From positions 40,390,357-40,454,356 of the forward strand of contig CM060308.1 of assembly GCA_030674185.1 (NCBI GenBank): 64,000 nt of DNA, read 5' to 3'. The position numbers and the translations under genes are program-made. The notes beneath the pieces are model-generated. The model made no database searches. It worked only from the letters and a program-made list of their open reading frames with translations, and was not told the DNA's origin. This stretch comes from Monoplex corrugatus (Eukaryota; Mollusca; Gastropoda; Littorinimorpha; Ranellidae). Positions within the stretch are counted from its first letter, which is position 1, and the number at the start of each line of letters is the position of its first letter. Positions 21,274 through 31,900 of this stretch are shown here, piece after piece.

Positions 21274-23166
21274 TATGCTGACGATGCCGGCAACGGTTGC
21301 TGTTCTGACAAGTCAGATGCTCAGGAACATGACTGAAATCACTCAACTTGCCTATCTTCTTTGACCAAAAGCATTTTCGTATTAATAGAGGCTGGTCTGG
21401 CTGAAAAAAATTAAACCACCACTTGGAAGTTTAAGGTCCCCACACTGAGATTGTGTTTGCTTTTGTGGAGACTCAAACAGTAGTAGCCTACTACACTCTC
21501 CTGGCAACTTTGAGGGCTAATTATGACTTGATATTTTTCAAGGTTTTTTTTTTTCATTCATTTTACCTTCAAAATTACTCTAATTCATGAAAAACAATTA
21601 TATAATATTCAGACTTTAATACATGAAAACAAAAATGTTAATCCTTGATAGGACTGTGTGAAAGTAAATGTTTTCAGTATTTGATAAGAATCTTTCAGAA
21701 GTATACTTTTGATAAAAAATATTTTGAAATTAAAACATTCAGTCTCTTTATTCTGGGGATCTTCTAGAGATACTCTTTTTTCTGTCCACATTGTAGGCCT
21801 ACCATAATGGGTGTCGCAGAGAGAAAGAGTTAATGGCAAGTAGCGATCTAAAAAGCCTTAAGTGGAGAAATCTGTCATATCAGTCTCTTTCTCGCCACTA
21901 ATCCACGTCTACAGAGATGCATATCTATTCCAAACAAAAAAATAAAAGTCACTGTTTGGTTTAGATGTGTCAAAATGGCTGTAATTAACTGAAAACATGG
22001 TAGTGGTGCTTCCACCTACTTCGTAGCAAGTCTGTACACGCATTTCCCTTATTTCTCTATTTGTTTTTCCTTGATGCTTGCCAGTTTTGTTTCCCTTTTA
22101 TTTATAATCGTAAATGAAGTGTCTTTGAGCACTCTAGCTGAAGTGTGATTTGAGCAGTGATCTTGGGTTATTTCTGATCTCTTTTAAGTCTTCTGTCCCC
22201 ATTTTCTTTTGTACATTATTGTGCGTAAATTCAGTCTTTCCTATCTTGTTCTTTTTGTGTGTTTTGTCACTCAGTCTCTTCTCTCGTCTCTTCAAGCTTG
22301 TCTTTGTCTTTGTCATTGAGGATTTTCTCCTCCCCCCCCCCCCCCCCACTTTTTGTTTTCTAATTAAATATGATTGTGTGGACTGTTGTCATTCAGTCTT
22401 TGTTTAGTCTTTTTGTTTTGTTGTGTTTTTTTTTGTGGTTTTTTTTGTTGTGTGTGTGTTGTTGGTTTTTCTTTCTGTTGCTTTTGGTAAGTATTTTTCA
22501 GTGTTTCAGCAAGGACTTGCCCATTTCCCTGAGGTTTATTTTTTCCTTTTCTTTTCTTTCCCTGGACCAGGGCTACAATAGGATTTGACGTGCATCAGAT
22601 TTTGCTGCCACTCATTTGTATATGGTCCACTGTTTTTAATCATTTAGTTTATATGCAAGCATTTCCACAGGATTTGGATTCACTTTAACTGGCAAGTCTG
22701 AAATACAAAAGCCAGATTTTTTTTTTCTGTAAGAAAACTTATTACATAGTAACATGCGTTTCCAGTGTAAATTACAGTCTGATGATTAGAATATCCCATT
22801 TCAGTAGGTATTTGTTTAACTTAATATTCTTTTTAATGTGAAAAGTTATACATGGTAATGTGTTCCCAGAATAAATTACAGTCTGGTGATCTGATTTCAG
22901 TTTGGCTTTGTTTGATTCAAACGGTGGTGAGTTGTGAATATGACCAAGATCTAATGCTGTTTTGTTTGACAAAACTGAGCCTTTCTTTATGGTGTGATTT
23001 AGAATGGCTTGAGGCAGTGCTATAGGACTGTGTGATAATGATAAATTTGTAATACAGATATTACTGAGAGTGGTAACAAAGTATTTCGACAAAACAGTTA
23101 TGCCTTGTGCTTGTTCATTTGTCAATTCTTTGATGGCATGTATCATGTGTCTACTGCGAACCTGTC
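21274..23166. other. sororin 3' flank and intergenic AT-rich DNA
   Basis: Probable 3' untranslated region up to about 21960. Beyond that is T-rich sequence with a poly-C run (22332-22349) and several T runs. No coding potential recognised. Confidence 0.5.
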
Positions 23167-23425
23167 ACGATTTCTGTTACCACTGTAATAAACTAAATTT
23201 TCGTTTGAGAATTCAGGCTTGTTCCTGACTTCGCTATGACATGAATTTTGAAGAAGTGTTTTACTGTAAAGTTTATTTATAATTTTTGCATTGTAGTCAT
23301 AATTTCTGTTTCCACTGTAATAAACTATATTTTCATTTGAGAATTCAGACTTGTTCCTGACTTTGCTATGACATTAAGTTTGAGAAAGTGTTTTACTGTA
23401 AAGTCTACAATGTTTGCATTGTAGA
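23167..23425 (+). repeat. imperfect tandem duplication, two units of about 135 bp
   Basis: Both units contain 'atttctgttWccactgtaat', aaactaWattttcRtttgag, aattcagRcttgttcctgac and gtgttttactgtaaagt. The copies begin near 23168 and 23303 and differ by scattered substitutions. No function seen. Confidence 0.85.
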
Positions 23426-23991
23426 ATTCACTAGTTATCCATCTCAGTCCTTCCCACTCGAGGATGGTTCCAAGACTTGGACGGAAAGCTTGCAGAATTT
23501 CTAAGAAAATTGCTAACTTTTGCAAAGATAACTTTTTATTTGTATATCGATTCATTTCTCAGCTGTTGTGTATCAATCTTTTTGAATAACTTTCGTGTAG
23601 TTTATTCATCTCCAGGGAAAAGTGATAAGATTACGCTATCAGTTGCTAACTTTTTTCAGTCTGGATGGATCACAATGTATAGGTTATAGCCTTGACATGG
23701 CTCTCCACAGTCAGCTAGGCTTTAAACAGAAATAACAGGTGTTATCTCTTCCTGAAAAATCAGAAACCGTGGGCAGTCAATGACTTTTTTTTTTCACAAT
23801 GTAGCATGCACATAATGCATGCTATTAGCAGCTCTGTCGACTATGCAACATGCATACATATGTGTGCATTCTAAGGTTTTTGAGAAACACTGATTTGTCT
23901 GCTGCAGAATGTAATGAGCTCACTGCGTGCAATACAGCTGAATCTTTTCATCACTCTAAACTTTGCCTTGTGAACTTTTTGTTACATTTAC

Positions 23992-24684
23992 TTGACCCGT
24001 TCAGTGCTTCCGACTGAATATTCGGTCGGAAGAAACGTATGCCTTCAGTGCCACCGACCGAATATTCAGTTGGCGACTTTTCCTATTTTTAGCCAGAAAA
24101 CCCCAACGCTTTCAGTGATGTATGAGATATCAACGGAAACTTCAGTATTCCCTCTACACATCGATGCTAATTATGTATGTGTGACGTTTTACGGTCTTTT
24201 CTGCCCGTGTGGTTGAAAATGTGACCCCCTGCAGCTGATTACTATTCAGCGAGTGTAAACAATGGCGGACGGACTCTCTTCGACACCGGGCGTTGATCGG
24301 ACCTGAAAAACAACTTCTGCAGCAAAAGAAGTTGCAGAAATCATTACTTGTGGAGCTGATTCTGATTTGCAGTCTGTCGATAAGAGTGAAAATGACAGTA
24401 ATTTAGCGCATGCAGGCGATATTTCGGTGTTGATGTCCGAAGTCGGACTTGACCCAGATACGAGTCGAAGTGGATATTACTAGCACTGGCGATCGTAAAA
24501 ACGAAAGTACTGCTGCTCCTGGTGTGTTGTAAAGTATACTGAACAAGAAAATTTATAGTGTTGTGGGGTTTTCTGGGCTGGATGAAGAGATAAGAATTTT
24601 TTTAAATTTTAAGTCGAGACGTTTAAAACTCCATGGCACAGGCAATTCACCTTTTTATTTACACTTTGGCAGCGAAGGGGTTAA
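23992..24684 (+). mobile_element. internally deleted piggyBac-like element
   Basis: The left end ttgacccgttcagtgcttcc and right end (reverse complement ttaaccccttcgctgccaaa) are matching inverted termini on TTAA/TTGA, the target site of piggyBac. Inside, an ATG at 24262 opens an acidic N-terminal-like frame (MADGLSSTPGV, AAKEVAEIITCGADSDLQSV, DKSENDSNLAHAGDISVL). It is broken by stops and no catalytic domain follows. A palindrome ccgactgaatattcggtcgg lies near the left tip. It looks like a 693-bp deletion derivative of an autonomous element. The family assignment comes from the ends plus the acidic leader. Confidence 0.6.
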
Positions 24685-24964
24685 TATTGACTTGCCAAGG
24701 GGAATAATCCTATGTATAATCATTAGGAAGTATATTGGAAAGCCTTGGATATAACGCAAGCAAATCTGACAATGCTGGACAGAATGACCTTACATGTAAC
24801 GGACAAAAACTAAAGTTAGCACTAGCACCAAACATTTTTCATCAACAAAATTTGGGGAATTTTTTGGCTAAACCTCACTTTAAAATGAACACATTCATCA
24901 CTTTTTGATGACTCAAGTCTACCGTAGCGGTTCATTACTGTAGGCGACTCCAGTTGACAGGCTG

Positions 24965-25150
24965 TCAGATAGCTGCTGTAACCAAACTGGATGTGATTTT
25001 TCGCATTTCTCTGATCTGCATGAGACAAAGTGAGGTTCCAAAGTTATGACAGTTTTAAGTGTGGCTATCCTGAAGCCAAGTGCTCAGCTTGCATAAATAG
25101 CATATATGTACATTACCTGACCAAGGCCAATGCATGGTACTGTAGTCTAG
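24965..25150 (+). repeat. dispersed repeat, second member of the pair with 19805-20010
   Basis: Contains gtgaggttccaaagttatga, cagttttaagtgtggctatc and ctgaagccaagtgctcag in the same order as the first copy. It sits just right of the piggyBac-like remnant. Confidence 0.6.
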
Positions 25151-25836
25151 CCAGAGGAGCAGTGGTGAAATGGGTAATGTCACTGAAAAAAAATGCTACA
25201 GTGCCCTGCCTCACCCCCCCCTCAAGTCACTAAATATGGAAAGCTTGAGCAAAATATGGGAATTCTGTTTCTCTTGTTAAAAAGTGGAGATATAATCACT
25301 CAGTTTTCACATTTACAATTTATCTCAGATTCAAATGGAAATGGTTTATCTTTTGCTTCATCTGACTTGGTTACCCAGTGAGTGATTTTAAAGAAAGAAA
25401 AGGCTGATAGAACTTATCACCTTGTTTTAAACTCACAGGTAATTTTTGTTTACATTTACGCTATCACAGAAAATAAAAACGTACGCATGCTTAAATGGCA
25501 ATCAGAAATACTGCTCAGGTTGGGTCGTTACTATACAAGCAATTCATTTCGCTGACTGCATTGAACAACACAGTGTCACTTTTTCAGTCTGAGTTGTCGC
25601 TGTGGCAAGTGTGTTTTCCCCCATCTTATGATAGTAAGTGTAGAGTACAGCCCTGTCACACGGTCTCAATCCTGAATGGAACTCCATAGCATCATGATTA
25701 TCACACTCGTCATCGTTACATCATCATCGCATTGTAAAAACTGTTTCAGCTTCTGTGGCCATTAAGGTTGCGTAGAAACATGGGACTAAAAACAAAATAT
25801 AAAAAAAAGATGAGCACAAAGGTAGCCTCCCTGAGA
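25151..25836. other. no feature recognised
   Basis: Unique AT-rich intergenic sequence between the dispersed repeat and MITE copy C; short open frames only. Confidence 0.5.
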
Positions 25837-26314
25837 CAGAGCCTGGAATTCGTCGCGGAAACAAGGATTTCCGCGGAAATCAAAATCGAAAATCGCGCAA
25901 AAAAATATTTTTCGCGTTAAAATAAAATCGACGACTATACTTAAAAAAAAGAAAAGAAAAAAACAGCTGATCAAGCACAGACAGAAACCAAACGGAAAAA
26001 AAAGCAAACATCTCTGGCAAGATTCTTTCGTCGTTCTGACTTGGATAAGCCTTCTAGCTAGTTTTGATGAATATGTCTGTGTATGAACACACTGAAACGA
26101 TCTGCTGTGTATGATGGATCCTGATCTTGTGCCCAATGTTTATTAAATACTCTTTTGACTTATATTCATTGTGATTTTCAGTGTGTTAGATGCCTTTAAA
26201 TTTGTCTCCAGAATGCACAGATTTTAGTCTTGATTTTAAATATTTCCAGGGGAGCATGCCCCCGGAACCCTCTAGAAGTTTCCTCTTTTTTTTTCTTAGC
26301 AATTCCAGGCTCTG
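25837..26314. mobile_element. MITE family 1, copy C (6-bp TSD)
   Basis: 478 bp, the longest copy. Ends cagagcctggaatt / aattccaggctctg, flanked by ctgaga on both sides (25831-25836, 26315-26320). Has the full left part including atttccgcggaaat and an extra segment (cgacgactatactta to cgttctgacttggataagcc) that is missing from copy B. Confidence 0.92.
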
Positions 26315-28325
26315 CTGAGAGCAATGATCCTAAAAAAAATTTTTTTTTTAATGTTTTCCTCGATCTTTGCCATCATTTTTTCTAATTTACTCTCGTCAGT
26401 GCTCATATCCATTCAACACAGTGCAATGAAACATGTTCCCTGCTGCTCACTTTGCATCAGAAAGCGCAGTGTTTTCTGTGGAAGGTTTTGCTTGCTGTAA
26501 ACGTTGCAAAACCTTAAAACATAATCTTCCTGTCATACCCTGCATTTTGCGTATGGTTTGTGACGTTTCGCTTCTTAATTTTCCAGCAGAGGGCATGTTT
26601 CTTCCCATTTCATTTACTAATCATTTATGAACCACTTGCCCCAGTTTTCATAGATTTCAGAACAGTCCAACAAAATACTTAAGACAATGGGAAGATTGCA
26701 TCACAGTGACCATGCACTGATCCAACAGAAAAAAAGCTAAACACCTTCAAGCCTTCTTCCACATTTACTGACATGACACTTTATTTTACAAAACCAAGAG
26801 ATTAAATGACATTACAAGAGAAAAACTCAATGATGGATGTACAAAATGAAAACCTGACAATCCAAGCACAACAGCAAATCCAAATCTTCATTTATACTTC
26901 AACCTCTTGGAGCACAAACAGGATTAAATGAACTGGAAACATCTAACTTCGGCATTTTTAACACCAACTTTTCCGCCCTTTTCAAAATGCAACCATATTT
27001 TAAATAAACAATGAAATAATTAACATTCAAATACTGAAGACTGCTTTGGGAACTATGAAAATTTACAAACTGTACCAAAATTTTCTATATAGAAATACAC
27101 AGAGATGATGTTGAAACCACATAAAAAACATGAGCATGTATGTAAATCAAGACACAAGTAGAGTGATTATATTGAATCTGTGCATGCCAGTTCATATCCT
27201 ATAATCCTGACAAAGGGGGAATCCAGTGGCAGTATCACCTTAATTAAGTCTGCTTCAAGCAGAAGATAGGCCTGCTGTAGTGTATTTAGTAAAGCTCAAT
27301 GTGCTATATAGAAAATGCACTGTGTAAGAGACATTCATTACATTAGGACAATTCCATATTGGTATGCATTCCACCCAATCTGCCGGTAATTACCTGGTAG
27401 AGTCCTTGAGCCTGATCAGAACCTACGAGTTGAGATCTTGGAAAGGGTGGTGGTGATGGAGAAGAATATGATCATGGAACACTACACTGTCACCTAAAAG
27501 ATCAGAGCATTGAGATAAGCTGGAACAGGCCAGTTTTTTAGTTCAATTTCAGACTGAATTTCACACATCAAATCTTGTATGCACTGAACAAATGAACATG
27601 GAGCATAAAGCTGCATTTCATTTTTACTTTTAAAAAAGTGAAGAACCCAACAGGGTTTCAAACCATCAGAAATACCAGTGTGTAAGAGAGAGACATTGTG
27701 TGGGCAGAAGAGACGGCTAGGTGACTGAGTGCATGTGTTTAACATTTATCAAAGGCAACCCAGCAATAAAAATACTGCGTATGTGTGTATTGATCAGAGC
27801 ATGGCATGAATGCATGTGTGTGTGTGTGTTGTACAGACATAAGTGGGCTCATGTGATCCCATGGGTATTTATGAGAACATATCTGGAAGAACTCTTCTTT
27901 TACAGATTAATAACAGGTTATTGTCGGCTACCAATTTTTTCACTGATTTGTATTTGAGCATCACTTACGGTCCACCTTTTATTGTCCTGTGGCATCCCCC
28001 AAGCTCAGATATTAAGTGTTTTTATGCAACACACTGTATTTAACATATGGCCATGGGCAATATGATGGAATCATGTCTTGCTGTGTGCGACTGTTTAGCG
28101 ATAACGTATGTGATATTAACATTACTACTAATATTAGCAATAACTGCACTGATGAAGAGTAAACGAAGAATGTTGTCAAACTATGATTTTAGATCTCCGT
28201 ATGGACAATATTTCGTCGTTTTGATTGTATTATGCACATTTGTATGATGTGTAAGTGTATGACAATATGCCTGCATGGAATATTGTGTATAAATGTATGT
28301 AAGTGTGTGTGTTTAACCACATTCA
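26315..28325. other. ERH 3' flank, possibly a long 3' untranslated region
   Basis: On the minus strand an AATAAA (ttatttt at 26781-26787 on plus) with GT-rich sequence after it could end a long ERH transcript, and nearer candidates exist at 28635-28630 and 28331-28326. One small plus-strand frame (28047-28247) is listed separately. Confidence 0.4.
28047..28247 (+). CDS. small hydrophobic ORF, 66 residues, unverified
   Basis: ATG at 28047 and a second in good context (gccATGg) at 28053. One strong predicted membrane segment (CLAITYVILTLLLILAITAL) is followed by basic KSKRRML, and a second hydrophobic stretch (YFVVLIVLCTFV) runs to the stop. A polyadenylation-like aataaa lies at about 28396. 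The membrane-then-positive pattern is what a small single-pass protein would show, but it is short and I recognise no family. It runs opposite to ERH. Confidence 0.2.
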   Translation: MAMGNMMESCLAVCDCLAITYVILTLLLILAITALMKSKRRMLSNYDFRSPYGQYFVVLIVLCTFV

Positions 28326-28420
28326 TTTATTTGACTGTACATCTGACGTTTCTTTGATACTGTGTGTTACTGTGAAACAACTTTCTAAGAGGACAATAAA
28401 CCATTTGTTATCTTTAGTAC

Positions 28421-28703
28421 CAATACACTTGTTCTTTCTAAATTTTCTTTTCCATAAAACGACATATCTTCAGTCTAAACTGCTTTAGTCTTTGCTGTTT
28501 TCAACTGAAAAACAAAAAACAATACACCTTTGTACATGACACATAACATTATCCAGAAATACCAATACACTTCTTGTTCTGTTTTCCTTTAAACTGAAAT
28601 CTATTCACTCTAAACTGCTTTAGGCTGTCTTTATTGTTTAAAACTGAAAAATCAAATCAAAAAGCAACACACATTTTTGCACAGGACGCATATCAACATT
28701 ATC
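28421..28703. repeat. diverged tandem duplication in the ERH 3' region
   Basis: Two units of about 140 bp share 'accaatacacttSttctt', ctaaactgcttta, aactgaaaaa and 'catttttgcacaggacgc'-like blocks. They lie just downstream of the ERH stop on the minus strand. Confidence 0.6.
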
Positions 28704-28848
28704 AGTCATCCTGTCTGCAATGAGAAGTGGATGCACAGTCACAGAACACAACGGCAAAAGTGCATCACTTGATGGATGAAAGCTGCATTTGATGATACCA
28801 TGAAATTAAACATATGTCGTAGGATGGCATGACAATATAAAGATGTAA

Positions 28849-28942
28849 CTATTTTCCAGCCTGTTTCCGCAACATGTGGTAGATTTTCTCCTTCAGCCAC
28901 TCCTTGTTGTGTGGGACATAAGTTCCTGTGCTCTTTTGCAAA
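28849..28942 (-). CDS. ERH: ERH exon 4 (C-terminus and stop)
   Basis: Minus strand: acceptor TTTGACAG precedes 28942. The exon supplies the last base of a split valine codon, then [20 protein letters not shown] and [14 protein letters not shown] (28851-28849). This corresponds to the end of ERH (TYxPxNKxWxKEKIYxxLRxQAGK). Confidence 0.95.
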
Positions 28943-31900
28943 CTGTCAAACAAACAAAAATGTTTAGCTATAAAACAGCAGAAAATGATGTAACACAGCA
29001 AATTTCAAAACTCCTAGTATCATTTAAATTTCTATACTTTTGAGGTTTCCTTGTTCATTCCATTTACGAAAGAATAAAGGAGAAAAAAGTAATGGATAAA
29101 AACAATCTCTTATTCTGCCCCAAGTGAAGCTCTTGAGTAGAAAAAAGATTTTATTTCCATGAACTTGACCTTTTTATCCCAATAAAACAAAACAAGTAGA
29201 GCAAATCAGTACAACACATGACCAGTATTTCAAATGCTGAGATGAAGATGGCATATCAAAATGGAATGGGAAAAAAAACAATAATGGAAACACTGTCACT
29301 AGCTTGACCTTTATGCAAGTGAAATTAACAGAGGTGAACCTACATATCTGTCCAATCTGACAGATTGCAAACGATTATACTTTTGTGTAAAAACAGTTTA
29401 GTTCTTTGGCAGAAAGTATCTGATCTGTTTAAAAAATCGGTTGACAAAGATGCAGCATTCGCACCTTCCAATCTGACTGCATGAGTTTGACCCTGGCTAA
29501 GGAAAAACTGCATGGACCTCCAATCCACCCAACATGAATGGGTACCTGCCCTGTTCAGGGTTAGAGAAAGTGAAGCAGCAAAGGAGGGGAGATGGAAGTT
29601 GAGGTCTTTACCATCTGTCTCCTACAACCTCAGGCTTACCTTCTTCATCTTAAAATGGTCACCTGTTCACCATGAAATCTTTGCAAGGAATAAAACCGCC
29701 ACCCCCAAAATTTTTTTTTTTTAAAATCAGAAAATCTTCCCAACTAAAGACAGGACACTGAAACAATTTCATCAACATCAAGTGACCTGCCAAGAGCTGC
29801 AAAGAGTCCTTTCAATTGTTAAATATGTGTCCCTGATTAACTACTGGCAACAAACTTGAACTCTGCATTATATATTGTACAGAGCCATTTATCACTGACA
29901 TCTGCTGCACATATAATTAGGTCCTGAAAGTGTAGAATCTAACTGGTTATGTGAACAATATCATGAACTGACGAAAAATCAACACGCTACAGTGTTCAGC
30001 TTCAAAATTAATCTTTGTTCAAGTTACGCTAACAAAATGCAAAACTTTCTCCTTTCCTCAAGCACACTCAACATGGGAAGTCCTTGTGCTATGATGTAAT
30101 AAACTTTTGACTGTATAAATCTTAAGATTTCTTTTTCAGAAGTAGGCCAAACAATCTCTCCTTTAAAGTTGGTTTCATGAATCAATTTTGCTGCCTTCTG
30201 TGCTAAAACCATTTTCCTTTTTTTTTTTTTCAAAGCCAGGAACTGCGTAGAGTCAATTGTTCTTGAAGTTCTTTACAACTTGCTGAAGGCAGAAAGTCAG
30301 CAGCGAGCACGCGGGTGTCTGAACATCTAAACATGTCCTCTAACTGCAATAGCAATGTCTTTTCATCGCAAAGACTACAAGAACAACCCAAATCACATCA
30401 GTATGAATCTGCATACAAAAAGGCAATAAAATGCCTAGACCGGAATTAAGTATACAAGCGTATAACTTTGTTGAAATGTGTTCTTTTGTACACCCTAAGT
30501 GTACAGTAAACTGGTCTGCTTGTACAATTGATAATATCTGAAAGCAGGTTCCTGAGCTGGTAGACAAGGTGAATGAATGAAAGGATTAACACTTACACCA
30601 GGCAGCTGAGGTCAGACAACTGGTCCATGAAGTCAAAGAGCTGTGAAATGTCATATGTGATGCACTGGTCTGTTGGGTGAATTCTCTTCAAGTGCTCCTC
30701 AAATATCTTGCAGATTCCTGCACATCATCACCAAACACATGCAATACACATAACTGTCATCCAAAATAGTCTGTAACAGTCATTCTGTGAACACTTGCCA
30801 TTTAGGAAATGAATTTAAAGTAAACCTAAGATGATCTGAATGTCACTGCTTAATTTCATCCTTTTATTGCCTAAGAAATAAGACTGAAGTGAAATCTCCT
30901 TTGCCTAGGTTTTCTAGCTAAAAGCAGGAATGTATTTTAAAAAAAAAAATTGTACTGACTTCATAACTGGATGAACGTCAGTAAGATGGCTTTACTGAAA
31001 GATAATAATGAATACAGAACTGCTGATGATTTTGTAATTTTTCAAATCTGGACTGTCTGTCACACATAGATTTGTTTAACCCTTTCCCATTTGCAGATTC
31101 TGCTCAGAAACTCTCTAGTATTCGGAGATTTTCCAAAGCGTGTGAATGAAAAGGTCAGACGCTGACCAATATCTTGTAAATGAGGCGATGTGTGGTACCA
31201 AACTCGGCATCATTCTTTCATTGGTTTATCCTGACTTTCGCAGGAAACTTCATTCATGAGGTGTGTGTAACCCCCTAGTGCTTAGAGCGTGATGGAAATT
31301 CCCCACCAGGCCTAAGTAAAGGCGGCGGCGGGTGTAAATAAAAAGCAGGGTTTCCCGGTCGGCGGGCTGCGGCGGGATAAAATGGGAAAGGGTTAATCAA
31401 CAAATTTTTGGACAGCATCATCCCCAAATAAAGTGAAAGAGTCAATGCAGTCTGGTCAATGCAGTCTGTGCTCTGTGGGTCCTTTTTTTAACACATTTCT
31501 GCTGAAGACATCATTTGGTCTTTTCAGAGCAATACTTTTCGGCCTCTGCCTGGTGTTGCTATTTTGTTGAGTGAGCAAATGGATGCCATGTGATGAGACT
31601 TGGTTTCAACTACAGCTGCTTTCAAACAGAACTAACCAATGGCGTAGCACTTCGTTGCAGGCTACTCACTTCGCTATCAGGTTTAGTTCAGCAGCAACCC
31701 TATCCCCTTATCAGTGCCGCGCCCTGCTCCCTGCTGCCACCGGACAGCTAGCCCTTGTTATTCTCTATTGTGGCATGCTAACGTGTAGTGGATTTTACCA
31801 AAGTTTATGGTGCTGTGGTTCCTAAACCTGACTTACAGTGGATGTGATATTTATGTATGTGCTTGTTGGACATTTCCTCTATACTATGTGAGTGTTCGAT

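Noticed and set aside
31571..31825. 84-codon ORF upstream of the zinc-binding-like ORF
   Set aside because: No motif, atypical composition, and no splice path to the next frame that I could justify.
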